Positions 22,894 to 36,200 of a stretch of 64,000 bases of DNA are shown here, in pieces. Position 1 is the first letter of the stretch; every line of letters begins with the position of its first letter. This DNA is from Spirodela intermedia (Eukaryota > Streptophyta > Magnoliopsida > Alismatales > Araceae): the NCBI GenBank assembly GCA_902729315.2, contig LR746273.1, positions 5,363,501 to 5,427,500 of the forward strand, read 5' to 3'. The notes below the pieces were generated by a model, which did no database searches, was not told where the DNA came from, and was given only the letters and a program-made list of their open reading frames with translations. The translations under genes and the position numbers were made by a program.

Positions 22894-25800
22894 ATGTCTG
22901 AACTCATGGAGAATTCTCATGAGCATGATGAAGATCTTGAGCAAGGTAATGAGCAAGTTCTACAGGAAGAAGATAATGACGAAGATTGGGATGCCACAGG
23001 TGGAGATAAGAAGTGGCCTGGGTGGCCTGGTGATAGTGTTTTTCGGATATTAGTTCCCTCTCAGAAAGTTGGTGGTTTGATTGGCCGCAAAGGAGAGTTT
23101 ATCAAGAAAACGTGTGAAGAATCTAGATCTAGAATTAAGATTCTTGATGGTCCTCCTGGTGCACCAGAAAGAACTGTAAGTCATTTGTTTGACTGCTTCA
23201 CGAAGCCTAATCGTTGTTGTAAACCCTGAATAATGACATGGTTGCCATTCAATTGCGTTGGGAGCTGGGAAGCAAGTTTGATGATGGAAATGGTCTATTT
23301 ATTTCACTGTCTCATTTAGGGTATCATTTGCCCCACAGCTGCTTTTTCCCTCAGTGTCCTGATATCTTTGTGTTGTTCTTTGTGGTTTCATTATTCTCAT
23401 GTAATACTCAGGAAGCCTAAGTGACCTGGGTCCTTCAGTGCTGATGGTTTACTGAACTGGATCCAGCCTGACCCTGAGCGGACTTTGTATTGGATGCAGC
23501 TTTGTCCTGTCTGTTTAATAAATTATCTGGAAACTTTAGGCTATTACTTGATCCCACGGAGGGTACCCATGTTATTTTAACCTTCAAAGGGTAAGGAACA
23601 ACGTATCAGCAGGCATCTGATTCCCAGAATGTTGAAGGGTTTTGATTCTCCCATACTGGTCACAACTTTGTAGAAATGGCAACTCTGCTAGATAACTCGA
23701 GTCACATATTTCTCAGCCAGGAGGAAGGCTTGTGAAATTGAAATTTTAACGCAAGCTGCTGTGTTCTAAAATTAATTCGACAATTTACTTTTTTTTTCCA
23801 GTGGTTTTATTCAATCAAGTTCATTTCTAATTATGATTAAAAGAATTGCCTATCTTTACCGTTTGAGTTATTTCTGTTTGGATTTAATAGGGTCAGAATT
23901 CTAAGCAGAGAAGCAGACTTCTTATTAGGAAAGTGGAAAATAAACATAGAATAGGCTGTAGTGAAGGCAGACGGTTTGTCAGGCTATTAACTAGGTTTAC
24001 TTCTTATTCGATTGTGTCTCGGACAAAATGCTATATCGCTTAGTAGTCTTTGGGCCTCTATCTGACGTCATCAACTGAGATGACAGTTATTGGTGCATCT
24101 TTCGACTGCGCAAAATGCCTAGGCTGATGCACAGGTTGCAATTTGCTTGATTCCTATCCATTTTAAACATCATACACTTCACCTTGTAAACTCAGTGTTA
24201 AATGTTGGGTTGCGTAAAGCTGTGGACCATTAAAATTTCATGCATTAGTTTCTCCTAGATAAGGTATCCCAAAAGACGTTAATGAGAAACAATAACTCAG
24301 TGGTGGCTTTAGCAATGAATAAGGAGAAATGCAAACTTAATCAAGCTGCATAATCCCATCTGTGGTACTTCAATCCCAGTAACTAGAGTGAATCTGTGCA
24401 GGTTTCTCTGCAGACCTAAGGCAACAGGTCAATTGTGAATCTCCAATATAGAAGAAACAGGCTACCAGATTGCAGGTTTCAATGTTTAAGCTGTACATCT
24501 CCTGAGGATTTTGTCGAAAAGGGCATTTTTGGGTTATCTTCATCGAATGACTATTGTATGAAGCTTCACTTTTTTATCATGGTAACTTCAGAACTCGGTT
24601 GGCTGATTTCTTCATGGTTGGGCAAGCTGCTTCAAGAAGCTTCCTATTGTAATTGGAAACGAATATGGTGCTCAAGTTCACTCAAGAGCATTGCTGTCCA
24701 ACTTGAAATTCATATTTAAATGTGTTTTAAAAGTGACTTTTATCAATGACAAATAAAAACGTTACCCTCGTTCTATGAACATCTTTTAGGACTAGGTCTA
24801 TGATTGTCTTTAGTCATAGCTGGTGATGATTGAAGAAATTATACAGAAAATGACAAACAGATATCTAAGGTGAACTGCCGCTGTATATGTATCCATATGG
24901 ATTTAGCATTTTCATGGAAATCAATGCGTTGTGCTTAAGGACTGGTTAAATTTAACCGCCCTGCTTTATTTGCAATTCAGCATATGAATAAATTCCCTTG
25001 AGTGTCATAGCTAGAGGTCATAGATATGGAGAAATTCAAACGAAGACAGCTTTTAATAAAATATAGTGGGGAAATGTGATGTTTTGCTTTTTTTAGATGA
25101 ATCTTGAGCTAGGGGAAAAAAATGGATGGCATTTGGTACTCTCCACCTTACTTTGCTTCTGATTTGGTGTTTTGCCTGACTGATCCAAGTGGATGTCTGC
25201 ATAAATTACAAGTTTGCGATGTAAGATTCTCTCATAGTTTCTACTTTTCTTGGGTTTTAATGTCACTCATCGTTTTATATTAGAGCTTTGATGCTTTCTA
25301 TGTGCCTGCATCTAATTTCCAACCTTGGTTACGATGATCTATAGAAACTTATAAAATTCCGTTTCCCAGCTGTTGCACCATAGTTTTGTCGAACCATGAT
25401 CAATACCCTGGCAGAATTGGCCAGTAATATTTTATGTCACTGTGGCAGTGCGTATCAAAGACATTGAAATCATTTTAAAATCATGGTATGCGGTTGAATT
25501 GAACTGGTGCTGCTTATAATTCCAATCCAGATTGATGTCTGGAACATGCAAAGTTTCCCCCATGCAAAAAGACCCATCAATAATGCTGCAATTGGGATAC
25601 CATGATTTTCAAATGAGTCTTTTTAATCCATAGGATTTTACCGAAATGGGTCTTTTTAACCCATAGGCTACGGTTGTTGTGGAACTCCTAAAATGATCCA
25701 ATCCGCAGTAGTGTTTGATGTTGGATCTATGATAGGGGGTGGTCACAAGGATTGTGTTACCCCTTGACCCGGTGCATTTTTAGTCATCTGTACGATACAT

Positions 25801-28351
25801 CTTTGGATTTATATTCATGCATTAATTGTGCCCAGTAGGTTTATATTAAACTTCAGACCATTACAGATGACCATTTCCGTCTTAGATCTGATAAAATACC
25901 TAATAAATAAGAAGAGAAAGTTCCTAACATATGATTTCGGATCTCAGGCTTTCCTTTGCTGATTTGGTTGCTTTGATTTGAACTTTTGGTCGTCACACAT
26001 TTTGTTTGGCCGAATCTTTGATTCCAGTGTGCTAAATGGTTAATGTAGACAACAGAAATGCCGTAGCATCCATGTGTTATTTTCTAGCTTGTTTGGTTTG
26101 AGTTGCCTATCTATTTTATTGTGCTAAAGTTGGTGTCAGTTTATGTCTGTAGCAGTGTTCATCAATCTATAATTCCCGATTGATTATGATTCTTCAAATT
26201 TTAAGCGGTGTAATTGTTCTTTAGGAGGGGATATGATATCGTGTGTACTTGTATCTAAAAAATTAAAGCGTTGTCTTTCTTCCACGTTCCTTTGTGGTTC
26301 CAATTGGTGATTATTTTCTTGACATTTCAATTTGTTCTAATAGGTAATGATTTCTGCAAAAGAGGAGCCACATGCTTCTCTGCCTCCTGCAATGGATGGT
26401 CTTCTGAGGGTTCATAAACGCATTATTGATGGTTTGGATGGGGGGGAATCAGCTCAGACTTCCGGTACTGGTGGCCATGTTTCCACCCGACTTCTAGTAT
26501 CATCTAGCCAAGCGGGTAGTCTCATTGGAAAGCATGGAGCAGTGATAAGATCCATTCAAGAAGCTTCAAAGAGTGTTGTTCGGATTGTCGGTATGGGTAG
26601 TCACATCTCTAGTTCAATGCACGACATTAGTGGTCATTTCGCATATGTTCGTTACAATTCACACCAGTCATTTTTGCCTCCGGCTGCTGACTCCGTGTGG
26701 CACGAATGTTTTACGGCATGCATGAATTGGAAGCTCTGAATCTGATAAAAATTCGTTGTTTTCTCTTCCTGAGAGACCTTGTGGCCTTAAATGGGGATTC
26801 TATGGCAGTGACTGGGAATAATATTTTATTTATATCCATTTTGATCGAATTCATGTGTAACTAGGCATGAAATCTGTCTGGGGTCCTGCTAGTCTGAGCC
26901 AGTTCAGGATATCGACCTGAAATCCAACAAAGTTCAAGAACTTTTGCTATTTTTAATTGTTATTCAGGAAACAAAGGGCATCACCTTCAGAATAAATGTT
27001 ATTTTTAAGTCAATTATTCGCACATTCAAGAACTTTTGCTCTATATGGAGACTGATCATTACACCATCTCGCGCTTACTATTTCAATCAGCATTTTCTCA
27101 TGTATACTTATCCATTTTGCGTTTCATCTTATATTGTAGAAGATTTACCCGTCTTTGCTCTTCAAGATGATAGAGTGGTTGAGATAGTGGGGGAGCCGCC
27201 TGCTGTTCACAAGGCCCTTGAACTAATTGCAGGCCATTTGAGGAAATTTCTAGTTGACCACAGTGTCCTCCCTCTTTTTGAGACACGGGTATGTAGCCTA
27301 CCTTCTCCATCTTCCAATAACGACGATTAGTCACTTTCTCTTCTCTTTGCCAGCTATTGGTCGTGTATAAATCACCAGCTCCATTGTGCATCTGCAGGCG
27401 CCGCTGCCTAGTGCTCATATGGAGCAGGATTTGCTGGGGTCCAAATCTTGGGGCCGCACTCGAGGCCTATCCCCCCATGTCAGTGGTCCTGGCTATGGGG
27501 GCAACCCTCCTCCCTTCACACCTGGTATACAAGGCAGCTTCCTCCCATTGTCAGATCTTCATACCCTGGATGAGCATCCCCCTCACCACGGTGTGTCAGC
27601 ATATGGCCGTGAAATGCTGTCCGTCTCAGGGCTTCACACATCAGCTAATATTCAATCACAGCAACCAATGATGTCGCAGGTATCCTGTCCTATGTGTCCA
27701 CCAATGGAAATGAACTATATGATGAGAATATCATGTAACTTCTCCCTATTTTGATTGTGAGGAGCATCTACTACAGGTCACAGAGCATATGCAGATTCCA
27801 CTTTCATATGCCGATGCAGTGATCGGAATATCTGGTTCGAGCATTAGCTACATCCGACGTGCCAGTGGAGCGACGATCACGATACAGGAAACAACGGGTG
27901 TGCCTGGAGAGATGACAGTTGAAATCAATGGGAGTGCAAGTCAAGTCCAGACTGCCCAGCAGTTGATCCAGGCATGCTATCACTCTCTTTTTTATTTCCT
28001 TTGATGGGAGATGACCAATTGGGTTAGTGTATGAAGTATGGATTTTCTTATGATTACTAGGTTGATTAAATGCTTTTATTGCAAGATTGTTTTGCTGCTC
28101 TGTTGGGGTTTCAGAATTATTTATAATTTTTCACTGCAATTATCCCACTGTCCCCTTGATTTACTCTCTTACATAAATTGCAGAATTTCATGGCTGAAGC
28201 TATGGGATCCGCCCATAACGCAGCTTCCAATCAAGATCAGAGTTACAATTCGTACCACTCACAGGGATCTACGTATGGGTCTCCTCCCCCTTCAAATACT
28301 GGGCATGGTGGTGGCTTCGGTTCTGTTTATGGGGATCATTATGAGTATTGA
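22894..28351 (+). CDS. FLK: FLK-like protein with three KH RNA-binding domains
   Basis: Six coding exons join in frame: 22894-23175, 26344-26590, 27140-27288, 27398-27679, 27777-27971 and 28184-28351 (1323 nt, 440 aa). The acidic N-terminus (about residues 9-40) ends in KKWPGWPGD. Three KH domains follow. KH1 (about 48-120) has the GXXG loop G-R-K-G at 64-67. KH2 (about 140-215) has G-K-H-G at 156-159. KH3 (about 321-390) has G-I-S-G at 337-340. Between KH2 and KH3 lies a Pro/Gly/His-rich linker ending SAYGRE, and the tail is rich in Tyr, Ser and Gly. The [20 protein letters not shown] and [14 protein letters not shown] stretches fit FLK better than its paralogue PEPPER. In Arabidopsis FLK is a nuclear RNA-binding protein that represses FLC and promotes flowering; the role here is inferred. 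All junctions are GT-AG except the last intron, which is GC-AG. Introns of 3.2 kb and 0.5 kb interrupt KH1 and KH2. Confidence 0.93.
27972..28183 (+). other. FLK: GC-AG intron of the FLK-like gene
   Basis: Exon 6 ends LIQ with ATCCAG, and the next bases are GCATGC rather than GT. The downstream acceptor AAATTGCAG at 28183 leads into AATTTCATGGCTGAAGC, giving the conserved LIQNFMAEA junction. No GT nearby would keep this junction and the frame. GC-AG introns are a known minor U2 class that usually has a strong CAG at the exon end, as here. Confidence 0.85.
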
Positions 28352-30600
28352 TCCAGTGAATAGCTGACGAGGCGAAATCATAGACTATAATTGGTGAGGT
28401 GGGGGAGCATGCCTCAGACATGAGTTTGACTTGGGTAGATCTCTTTTGGGGGATGGGGGGTCAAACATTGATGAAGGTAAATTTAAGTTTTACACTGTTG
28501 CGGCGAAAGCTCATTCTTGGTTGATGTATGGTCTCTCTTCAGTTCTGGTTTTGTTTCTGACTTGGAATAAGGCTTCTTGTGGTAAATTTCAAGGGTACAT
28601 TTTTGTGGATGATTAGATCTGCAGGCCAGGTGAACTAGGTTCGATATGCCTATAACCCAGTTGGTTGACTTCATCATTTAACCTCTTTAAAGCTTGCTCT
28701 TCATCAATGTTCTCTCTCTAAGTTCTGGTTTGTTCATTAGTTGATGAAAGTTTATTACGGTGAGTTTCAATAGTATGGTTTGGCGCATGAATCAATTTTC
28801 TGACTTGGTTGGCCCCCAAGACTGATTAACAACACTTCCATTCATTGATCTTCTTTGTGCGGCCCGCCTGGCTGCCTTCTCGTTTTTGATTCCCGGTATA
28901 GCGATGTACTCTATCCTTGATAGCTGCTTGTATTCATTTTATAAACTGGTTCCAGTAAAGTAAATTTACCGGGGATAAATTTTATTTCAGGTCTTATTGT
29001 TGACGCTAAAGATGGATGTGGAATGTGCTTAAAGGGTTCTTATGGATTATTGCAAATTCATCTTTTTTTTTCTTTTTGAATGATTCTTCCGTCTCCATTT
29101 GTAAAATCTGGAATGCAAAATGTCTTCATGAATGCAAGTACTGATTTATAATCCGCAATCAAGGTCTCATAGTTAATCAAATAAATATAGTCCATATGAA
29201 CGTCCCTAGAACATTATTGAGGATATTTCCAAGTCGATTTAACTTCTCTACGATATAGATTATCCATTCTTATGTTTCTCAATGGTTAATGTAATAAAAG
29301 TGATAAGATTTTTTTATATTATTTTTTGTACTTTTATTTTTTCCTCAAGTAGTTACTATATGTCAATTAAATTTTCAATTTAATTAATTTTTGGGCTATT
29401 TTAGTTACTATATATATATATATATAAATATATGAAAATGGAACCCTGTATGGATCTGAAATGGAATGGATATTTTGTTCTTTGATCTTATTACCCATGA
29501 TGGTTCATCCTGTTTGCTTATTGACGTAGACTGAGAATGTAGATCACATTATCAACAAATGATCAGATAAAATTCACTGATCGATTTGTGAAGATTAGCA
29601 AGAATTGATATTACCAGCATGTAAAGATTAGAGGTCTCAAAATATTTGGTTATACAATCCAAAAGTACTCAGGGACTGGTCGTTGAGAGCCAAACCAAAA
29701 GATTAATAGTTCTAGGGCCATGAACTTGATATAACAGGGAGAAATAAAAGAATATAAGATGATGGAGTATTCTAAATTATTAACATGATAAACATAGAGT
29801 TCTAGTCAAATGATAAGAGTGAACAGGTATAAAATAAATACCTAAGAATTTAAGACAATTGAACAAGATTTAGGTGGCCAAGCCTGGCTTTATCAGAAGT
29901 AGATGTATTGAGATGGCTCTTCCGCAATGATGATACTCTCGTGATGTCCTACTAGAGGTTGCCATTTGTGTCCCAAACACTTATTTTATATTTAATTGAA
30001 ATTATAAGCCATTAATTAATCTCGTAAATTCTTGTTAAAAACTTACTCAAAATCAAAATTAATGGGTCTAGTAGTTATATATATTACGTAGTTCATGCTT
30101 AAAACCATTTGTTTCATGTAGGAATCATTGAAAGCATTGTCACAAAACATAATCAAGGCAAAGATAAAACATGGATATTGATATTTTTATAGAACTTTGA
30201 GAAATATATGCATCATAACAAATCATGAGAGATTAACTAGCTAACAAAAGCCAGAAGTATTAAAAATCTAGGTGTTTATCTCACTCTCATACTTAGCCTG
30301 TAAACCTAATGCGTCAACTAAGTCTGTGTCAACCATTTGTTTATTGTAGATAATCTGTGTGGACCTAAGTCAAACTGTGTAGACCCACTTAGTACAAAAT
30401 CCAGGGAAAGAACTTCAAACTACATAGAAGGATAAACATTCTGAAGAATCCATTCACACCACCTCTTGGTATTCAATCTAGCACACCTCATGGCCAACAC
30501 ATGTTGATATATAAGGAGTTATATTCTGCACAAAAGCATAATATCATAAGACATAATAATCACATTGAAAAGCACAGGTACTAACTTTTCCCATCTCAGA
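28352..30600. other. FLK-like 3' flank and intergenic DNA
   Basis: The FLK-like 3' untranslated region must start here, but I see no unambiguous AATAAA signal; AATAAG near 28564 is a candidate. After about 29000 the DNA is AT-rich with a (TA)n run at about 29412-29432. No other gene seen. Confidence 0.5.
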
Positions 30601-30734
30601 TGCAGCTATTCTTCCTTATCTCGTCGCAGGTTGGAGACAAATTCTTTGCACAAACCACAATCACTGGGTAGGTGGTAGCAGTAAATAATTTCTTTTAAAA
30701 TGTTACCATATCTAAACACCTCTCTGCCAAGATC

Positions 30735-31874
30735 AGACAGCAGAGAGCGTCCCTGGCCACCTTGATATCGTCTGATCTTGGACTCTCCCCCTTTGCCGGA
30801 GAGCCTCCCAATGGCCCTCTGCAGCATCTTCACGTCCTGGATCTCAAAGGACTCGAAGTAGAGGTCATCCAGGCGGAGGGCGACTGGCATCTGCTATGTC
30901 GAAACCAAGCATGAAGGTATGCACGAAGTCTGCACACTTCTGCAGGTTCACCTCGGGCGCGTCCTGTCTGGTCTTCAGTTCGACCTTCCGGGCCTGAGGG
31001 AGAAAAAAGCCGAGAACATCGATCAACAGCTCAAAACTTGGGCGAGAACATTCATTAATCATAAGAACACCATACAGTAAGATCGAAAATTCTTCCAGGG
31101 ATAAAATAATGTGAAAGCGAAGCCACCTACATTGGGTGCAAGAACAAGAGGTGGGCGGATTCGAAACACAGGTGGGCAGTGAGACTTCGTCTGTTATGGC
31201 AGGATTATTCAGCTTGAACATCGAGATGCAGATAAAAGAACAACATAATCAGAAATTCGAGAAACAGAAACATGTCTAGTATTCTTACATGGGAGAGATC
31301 TCTTATTCAGGGAGAGGTGATTCAGCTGAGTAAATGTGTGGCAGGTCCCATATATAAAAACGTGATGAACGACACGCAGAAAAACCTATAGACTGCCAGT
31401 TGAATGGATACATGTAGGCCGGGTGAAATCGAATGTTGTTTACAGATGATTATGTCAACACTCTTTGGATCGGCCATAGATAGACATTCACTGTTTTTCC
31501 TGCAATCCAGAAGCGATGCTTGTGTAACCCAGCACAAAATGATGCTCTTAACTTAAGGAACTTGAGCAATTACCTACTCCAGTTAAAAACCAAGGGAGAA
31601 ATCCATGAAAAGCTCACCTTGCGGTTCATCCGGGTATCAATCTTCATTTGTTCGTAAACGGGGGTGTATATCCCCATCCAGTTCTTCTTCAGAGGAGAGT
31701 ACCGATGGGTGGAACCGGAATCCTTCGAAACTCCATCTTCCCAACCATCTCCTGTACCGAGAGAGCAGCAAACTTTGGCTTAGGAGGAAGCTTATCGATG
31801 CCGACTCCCATAGAAGATTCGAGCTCCATAGAGGTCAGCACAGCCGAAGACTGCTGATCACTGGTCATCTCCAT
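30735..31874 (-). pseudogene. PNO1: PNO1 (Partner of NOB1) pseudogene
   Basis: Two homologous exon blocks survive. Exon 1 (31874-31618) starts MEMTSDQQSS and contains EMVGKMEFRRIPVPP. It then needs a one-base frame correction near 31706-31713 to continue as RYSPLKKNWMGIYTPVYEQM and KIDTRMNRK, up to a GTGAGC donor. After a 624-bp intron, exon 2 (acceptor CTCAG, start 30993) reads ARKVELKTRQDAPEVNLQKC and ADFVHTFMLGFDIADA. A second frame change near 30890 leads to VALRLDDLYFESFEIQDVK and RAIGRLSGKGG. The KH core that should follow is missing (roughly 27 codons). The frame changes again to DDIKVARDALCCLIL, and the normal C-terminus is absent. PNO1 is the KH protein that works with NOB1 in late 40S assembly. 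The retained intron means this is a decayed DNA duplicate, not a retrocopy. Confidence 0.88.
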
Positions 31875-32514
31875 GAACAAGGGTGGATGACGATACTCCT
31901 GCAAGGGATGTTTGAATCTCGCACATGTGAGAGATCCTGAGAATAGTCCCTAGGAAACTCAACCACAGAGGAACTAATGTAACACCACGCGCAACAAACT
32001 AGACGCCGGCTGGTTCCTTCTAACACCCCACTAGGTTTGTCGGATCCCTCCATTGAACAAATGCAAAAGGCTACGAATTATATAAATGGATAAGATCGAA
32101 CATACCGGAGTAACAAAAACCTTTAAGGCGGATAGATCCTCTTTTTGGTCCCTAGTTTGCTGGCTAGTTGAATCAAGAGGGGAGAGGGAGGTGAATCGAT
32201 TCATCATTTTCTTTATAATTAAATATAATAATTTCCAATTTTAAAATCAGATTAATATATAAATGATTATTCATATTCAAGTAAATATTATATATGAAAT
32301 TTTAATGCATAAATATTCAAATATTTCGCATACTATCCTAAATAAATATATTTAACCTAAAAAAATAAGAAATAAGTTTGGAACAATTAGATGATCACTC
32401 CAGATTTATACTGGAGGATCGATTGAACCAAAGGTGCCCCAACATTGCCACAATTTAAATAAAATCGCAATAGCACCATAGAGTCACTCCAGATTTGAAG
32501 TTACCGCCGCAATC

Positions 32515-32796
32515 TCAAGGACTAAGCCGTCGTGCGTGTTGAGGGGGGGAACAAGACGGCAGCAGCCTCTTACGCCAGATTCCAGCCTTGATCAAAGTTG
32601 GACGCCGAGATTGTGAGACGGAGAGGAGATAAACCTTGAGGATGCTGCCGACGCCGCCACCGCCGGCGTCTGCAATGCTGACTAAATCTCGTTTCACGTG
32701 AATCCTTCTTCTGGAATCTGGCCCTGGTCGACTAGGAAGCTGATAGGAAGAGGCGGATAAAAGAGACGATCTAAACTGAGTCACTGCCGCCATCAA
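32515..32796 (-). CDS. First exon of an unknown, probably plastid-targeted protein
   Basis: The minus-strand frame from 32796 begins MMAAVTQFRSSLLSASSYQL, followed by PSRPGPDSRRRIHVKRDLVS. The first roughly 40 residues are rich in Ser, Arg and Ala and almost lack acidic residues, like a chloroplast transit peptide. A likely donor (CTCAAG/GTTTAT at about 32636) follows GGVGSILK; the frame beyond it (VYLLSVSQ...) looks like intron read-through. No downstream exon was recognised before the PNO1 relic, so the gene may be truncated. The upstream side has housekeeping-type promoter motifs. The family is unknown. Confidence 0.5.
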   Translation of the reverse strand: MMAAVTQFRSSLLSASSYQLPSRPGPDSRRRIHVKRDLVSIADAGGGGVGSILKVYLLSVSQSRRPTLIKAGIWRKRLLPSCSPPQHARRLSP

Positions 32797-32965
32797 ATTC
32801 CTCGTTTGAATTCGGCGCGCCCTAATTAGGGCGAAGTGGTCCCTTTTAAAATAGTAAGGCCTGTTTTCGTTATTGGGCCGGTACTGTTCACATTACCTTT
32901 AAGTGGGTTGTTTCTCATTTCGGGCCTAACTATCTCCACTTCCCAACTGGGCCGACTTAAGTGGG
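32797..32965 (-). promoter_or_regulatory. Promoter with TGGGCC (site II-like) motifs
   Basis: Within 170 bp upstream of the 32796 start there are TTGGGCC at about 32874, GGGCCTA at about 32920 and CTGGGCC at about 32948. TGGGCC/T (site II) elements are known from promoters of plant housekeeping, ribosomal and organelle-protein genes. No clear TATA box is present, which fits that class. Confidence 0.5.
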
Positions 32966-33192
32966 AGGGAGGGCCGTGGGAAGCGGCAGATTGGGTTTTT
33001 ATTGGGCATCAAAGAGAAGTCGAGGAAGGAGAATAGGTCGTCCGCCTTCTCTGCCCCACACCCCCCCCCACCCCCTCGAATAAATAAATTTATTAGAAAA
33101 TTAACCGTTTCTTATAAAAATTCAGCTATGTACCAAAGATTGTAATTAAGATGGCACTACAGACTTATATTTACAAGAATTAGGTCACCTGA

Positions 33193-33198
<6 letters not shown>

Positions 33199-33242
<44 letters not shown>
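33199..33242. repeat. (GA)n microsatellite
   Basis: About 22 GA units, flanked by AT-rich DNA. A C-run (33061-33077, interrupted by one A) lies 120 bp upstream. Confidence 0.97.
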
Positions 33243-33246
<4 letters not shown>

Positions 33247-36200
33247 TATGGCCGGACTGTAGGTTCAAGACAATACTTAGGTTGTTGGTTTAGAGATTTT
33301 GATGTTGACATATTGTAAAAAATATAATTTTGTTTCAAAAATATCTTATTTCACACTAATGCTCAGATGAAGATCTAAATTGTTAGATCAGGTTAATTTC
33401 TTTGTTAGATTATGTTCCTCACACAAAACATAATGAAAAGAATCCTCAATAAATATTTATAATCTAATAAAGTTGGATTGAGAACAAAAAGAAAAATAAT
33501 ATATGAGAAAAAATATAATATAGTGAATGTGTGTTAACTGAGCAAAATTAGAGGAGATAGATACTGTGTTGACTCGACCAAAGCAATGGTGAGAGTAATC
33601 TGTCAACCCATTTATGAAGAAATAAAATCTCTAGAGAGAGAAAAGAAGATTTTCTAAAAGATATTTGACATGTTAGACATGTCGCAAAGATCTAACATAT
33701 GTTAGAAGATTTTATGACAAGCTACAACATATCTTGAGATGTCAAAAGATCATAGGAAAAATTAAAAAATCTCATGGTGAAACATGTAAAAAGTGGTATA
33801 GACAAATTGATAGGCTCTCCTACCATGTGGGTCAGCTCAAATAGTATTTGACTACTCAAATTTCAATAATTTGAACTCCAAAAAGTTGATTTTTTGGGAT
33901 CAATTAATAGTGCATATCAAAAACCTTCAAAGAATGCCTTAATGATGGATGAAATCATTCTATGTTTTCCTGAAAATATGCATCCATTTTCTGCTTTAAT
34001 CAAAACCTTGCCACAACTTCAATCAATGAAGAGAAGATAAAATCAAAAAAGTTCATCCTCTCAACTCCAAGATTGGCTTTTAGGTCTTCTTTTGTCATTT
34101 TTATGTGAAGAGATTTTGGGAGTACTAGCAACAAAAGAAGAAGAAAACAAACTAACACCTAACTGTTTAGCCTAGGGAATAGATTTGTGAAAGACCTATA
34201 GTGTAATGAGATATGTTGATCATTTGAATTTGAATTTGAATTTTAATTCTTTGGTAGGTAATAGTGAAACCAATGGTATGAACCTTTGGTAAATAAAAAC
34301 AAAAAAAACATAAATCTAAGTATTCACTTTTCTTTCTTGTTTAGTGTGTTCATCCACTATGTTGATCTACTCTAATCGAGCCAATTTCTGTCAACCCTAC
34401 TCAGCCAACATCAACCCAATTAGGTTTATGTTGATCCACTTGGTGCATAATAAATATAAACGTCCAAAAATATCAAAAATGAAATAAAAGTGAAAAGACC
34501 TAATTCACCCCCATTTTGGCATTCTATCCCACCTTATGACCACTATAAATAACCATGTATCAAACTTAGCATTAAAGTACACAAATTTAAATTTTGCAAT
34601 AGCATACCATTTTGGAGTAGCATAACATATGGCTTTTATAGTTTGATACAAGTTATTATGTACAATTTAGTGTTTCAATGTATTAAATGTTCACAAAAAA
34701 TACAAAACAACATGAACTTACATGAGATTATACTAATTAATCATATAGTATTGTTAATTAAGCACCAAAATATACTAGGAAAATGATATATCCCCAATCT
34801 AAAGCTCACGAAGAAAGACAACATTGGAGGACAATTTAAGATATTAGAGTTGTGAAGCTAGTGGTGGTAAGCTGATGCAAAATAATTAGTTGTTGTACCA
34901 TCTATCAATGATCAAACCTACAAGGATACCTCAAAGACTGAAACGGACCAAGAGAGCAAACAACTATAAGTAATATGTTTCTCTTGCCAAATTGTAATGT
35001 ACTTCATAAATTTTCATTAATACTATTTATCTTACAAGATCATAAAAAAAAAAAAAAAAATCACCCCCACCCCTCTTTATTCTTTCATGGTCTCATCACA
35101 CCCAATATTTTCAACATATATTATCTATGCAACACAAAATAGTGTTTATTTATGTACACCTATGCAAAATTAAAGTTTAAATCTGGAAACCTTAATTAGA
35201 ATGGATTTTTTTATTACAAAGATCAATAAGGCTTGTGTCACCATCCAATAATATTTTTTTACATTTATTTAAGTTGATTAAAATGATATGTAATTTATAG
35301 ATTGGTCTCATAAGAAATCAACTAGTTTTCACAAGGTGATATAAAATTTATATTATCAAATCCACAACATAAAATTCAAATTATTAATATAGTTCCATTA
35401 ATTACCAAGAAAAATTAAGCTTATATAATTTTTGAGCAAATTTATTCAAGGATGTGCATAAATAAATACTTAAAAATTGAAGTTTATTTATTCCTAATTT
35501 ATTCTTTCAGAAAGTATCACAACATTGTCATAACTTAACTTATGACTCCAATGTTAATAAGTACATGAAACTTATCTATTATAATTAAGAAACTTATGAC
35601 ATAGAGTAAAACTTAATCTTGTGAAACGTATGAAACTTAACTAATTTATTCTTTAATAATAACTTATGACTCTTGATTTTCTCATGACATAGAGTAAAAC
35701 TTAATCTATTATAATTAACATAGAATGGTTCATGTGTTATGTTTTTTTTCCCTCATTATCACAAATCAGTGGCTTTAATTTTGGGTTATTCTAAAGTTTT
35801 ATTCTCCAAATATTATTAGATGCTCTTAAAACCAAAATTTTTTAGCTTATCCATTGTGCAAATCACTCATTATTTGAAATTACCTTGAGTGACTTATGAG
35901 AAGCTTGCTTGCCCAATATTCTTCTTTTACCCTCAAGAACTGAAGAATTAAGAAATGAATGCCATTCTCTTTGATTCCACAAGTTGTGAATAACAGATAA
36001 ATTTAATTTATTTAAGAGAATGCATCTATTGAATGGAAAGTCATATTTAACATGAGCATGATGCAATAAATAACAACAAGATACTTAAACTATTTGAATA
36101 ACATTGAGATTAAAAATTTTAATATTAATTGTAGCAGTAGAGTACAATAGACTTTTAGTCATCTGAGGAGATTGTTGTAAACATGGGGTTTATAACTTTG

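Noticed and set aside
27357-27671. Second open frame over FLK-like exon 5
   Set aside because: A shifted frame of the real exon at 27398-27679.
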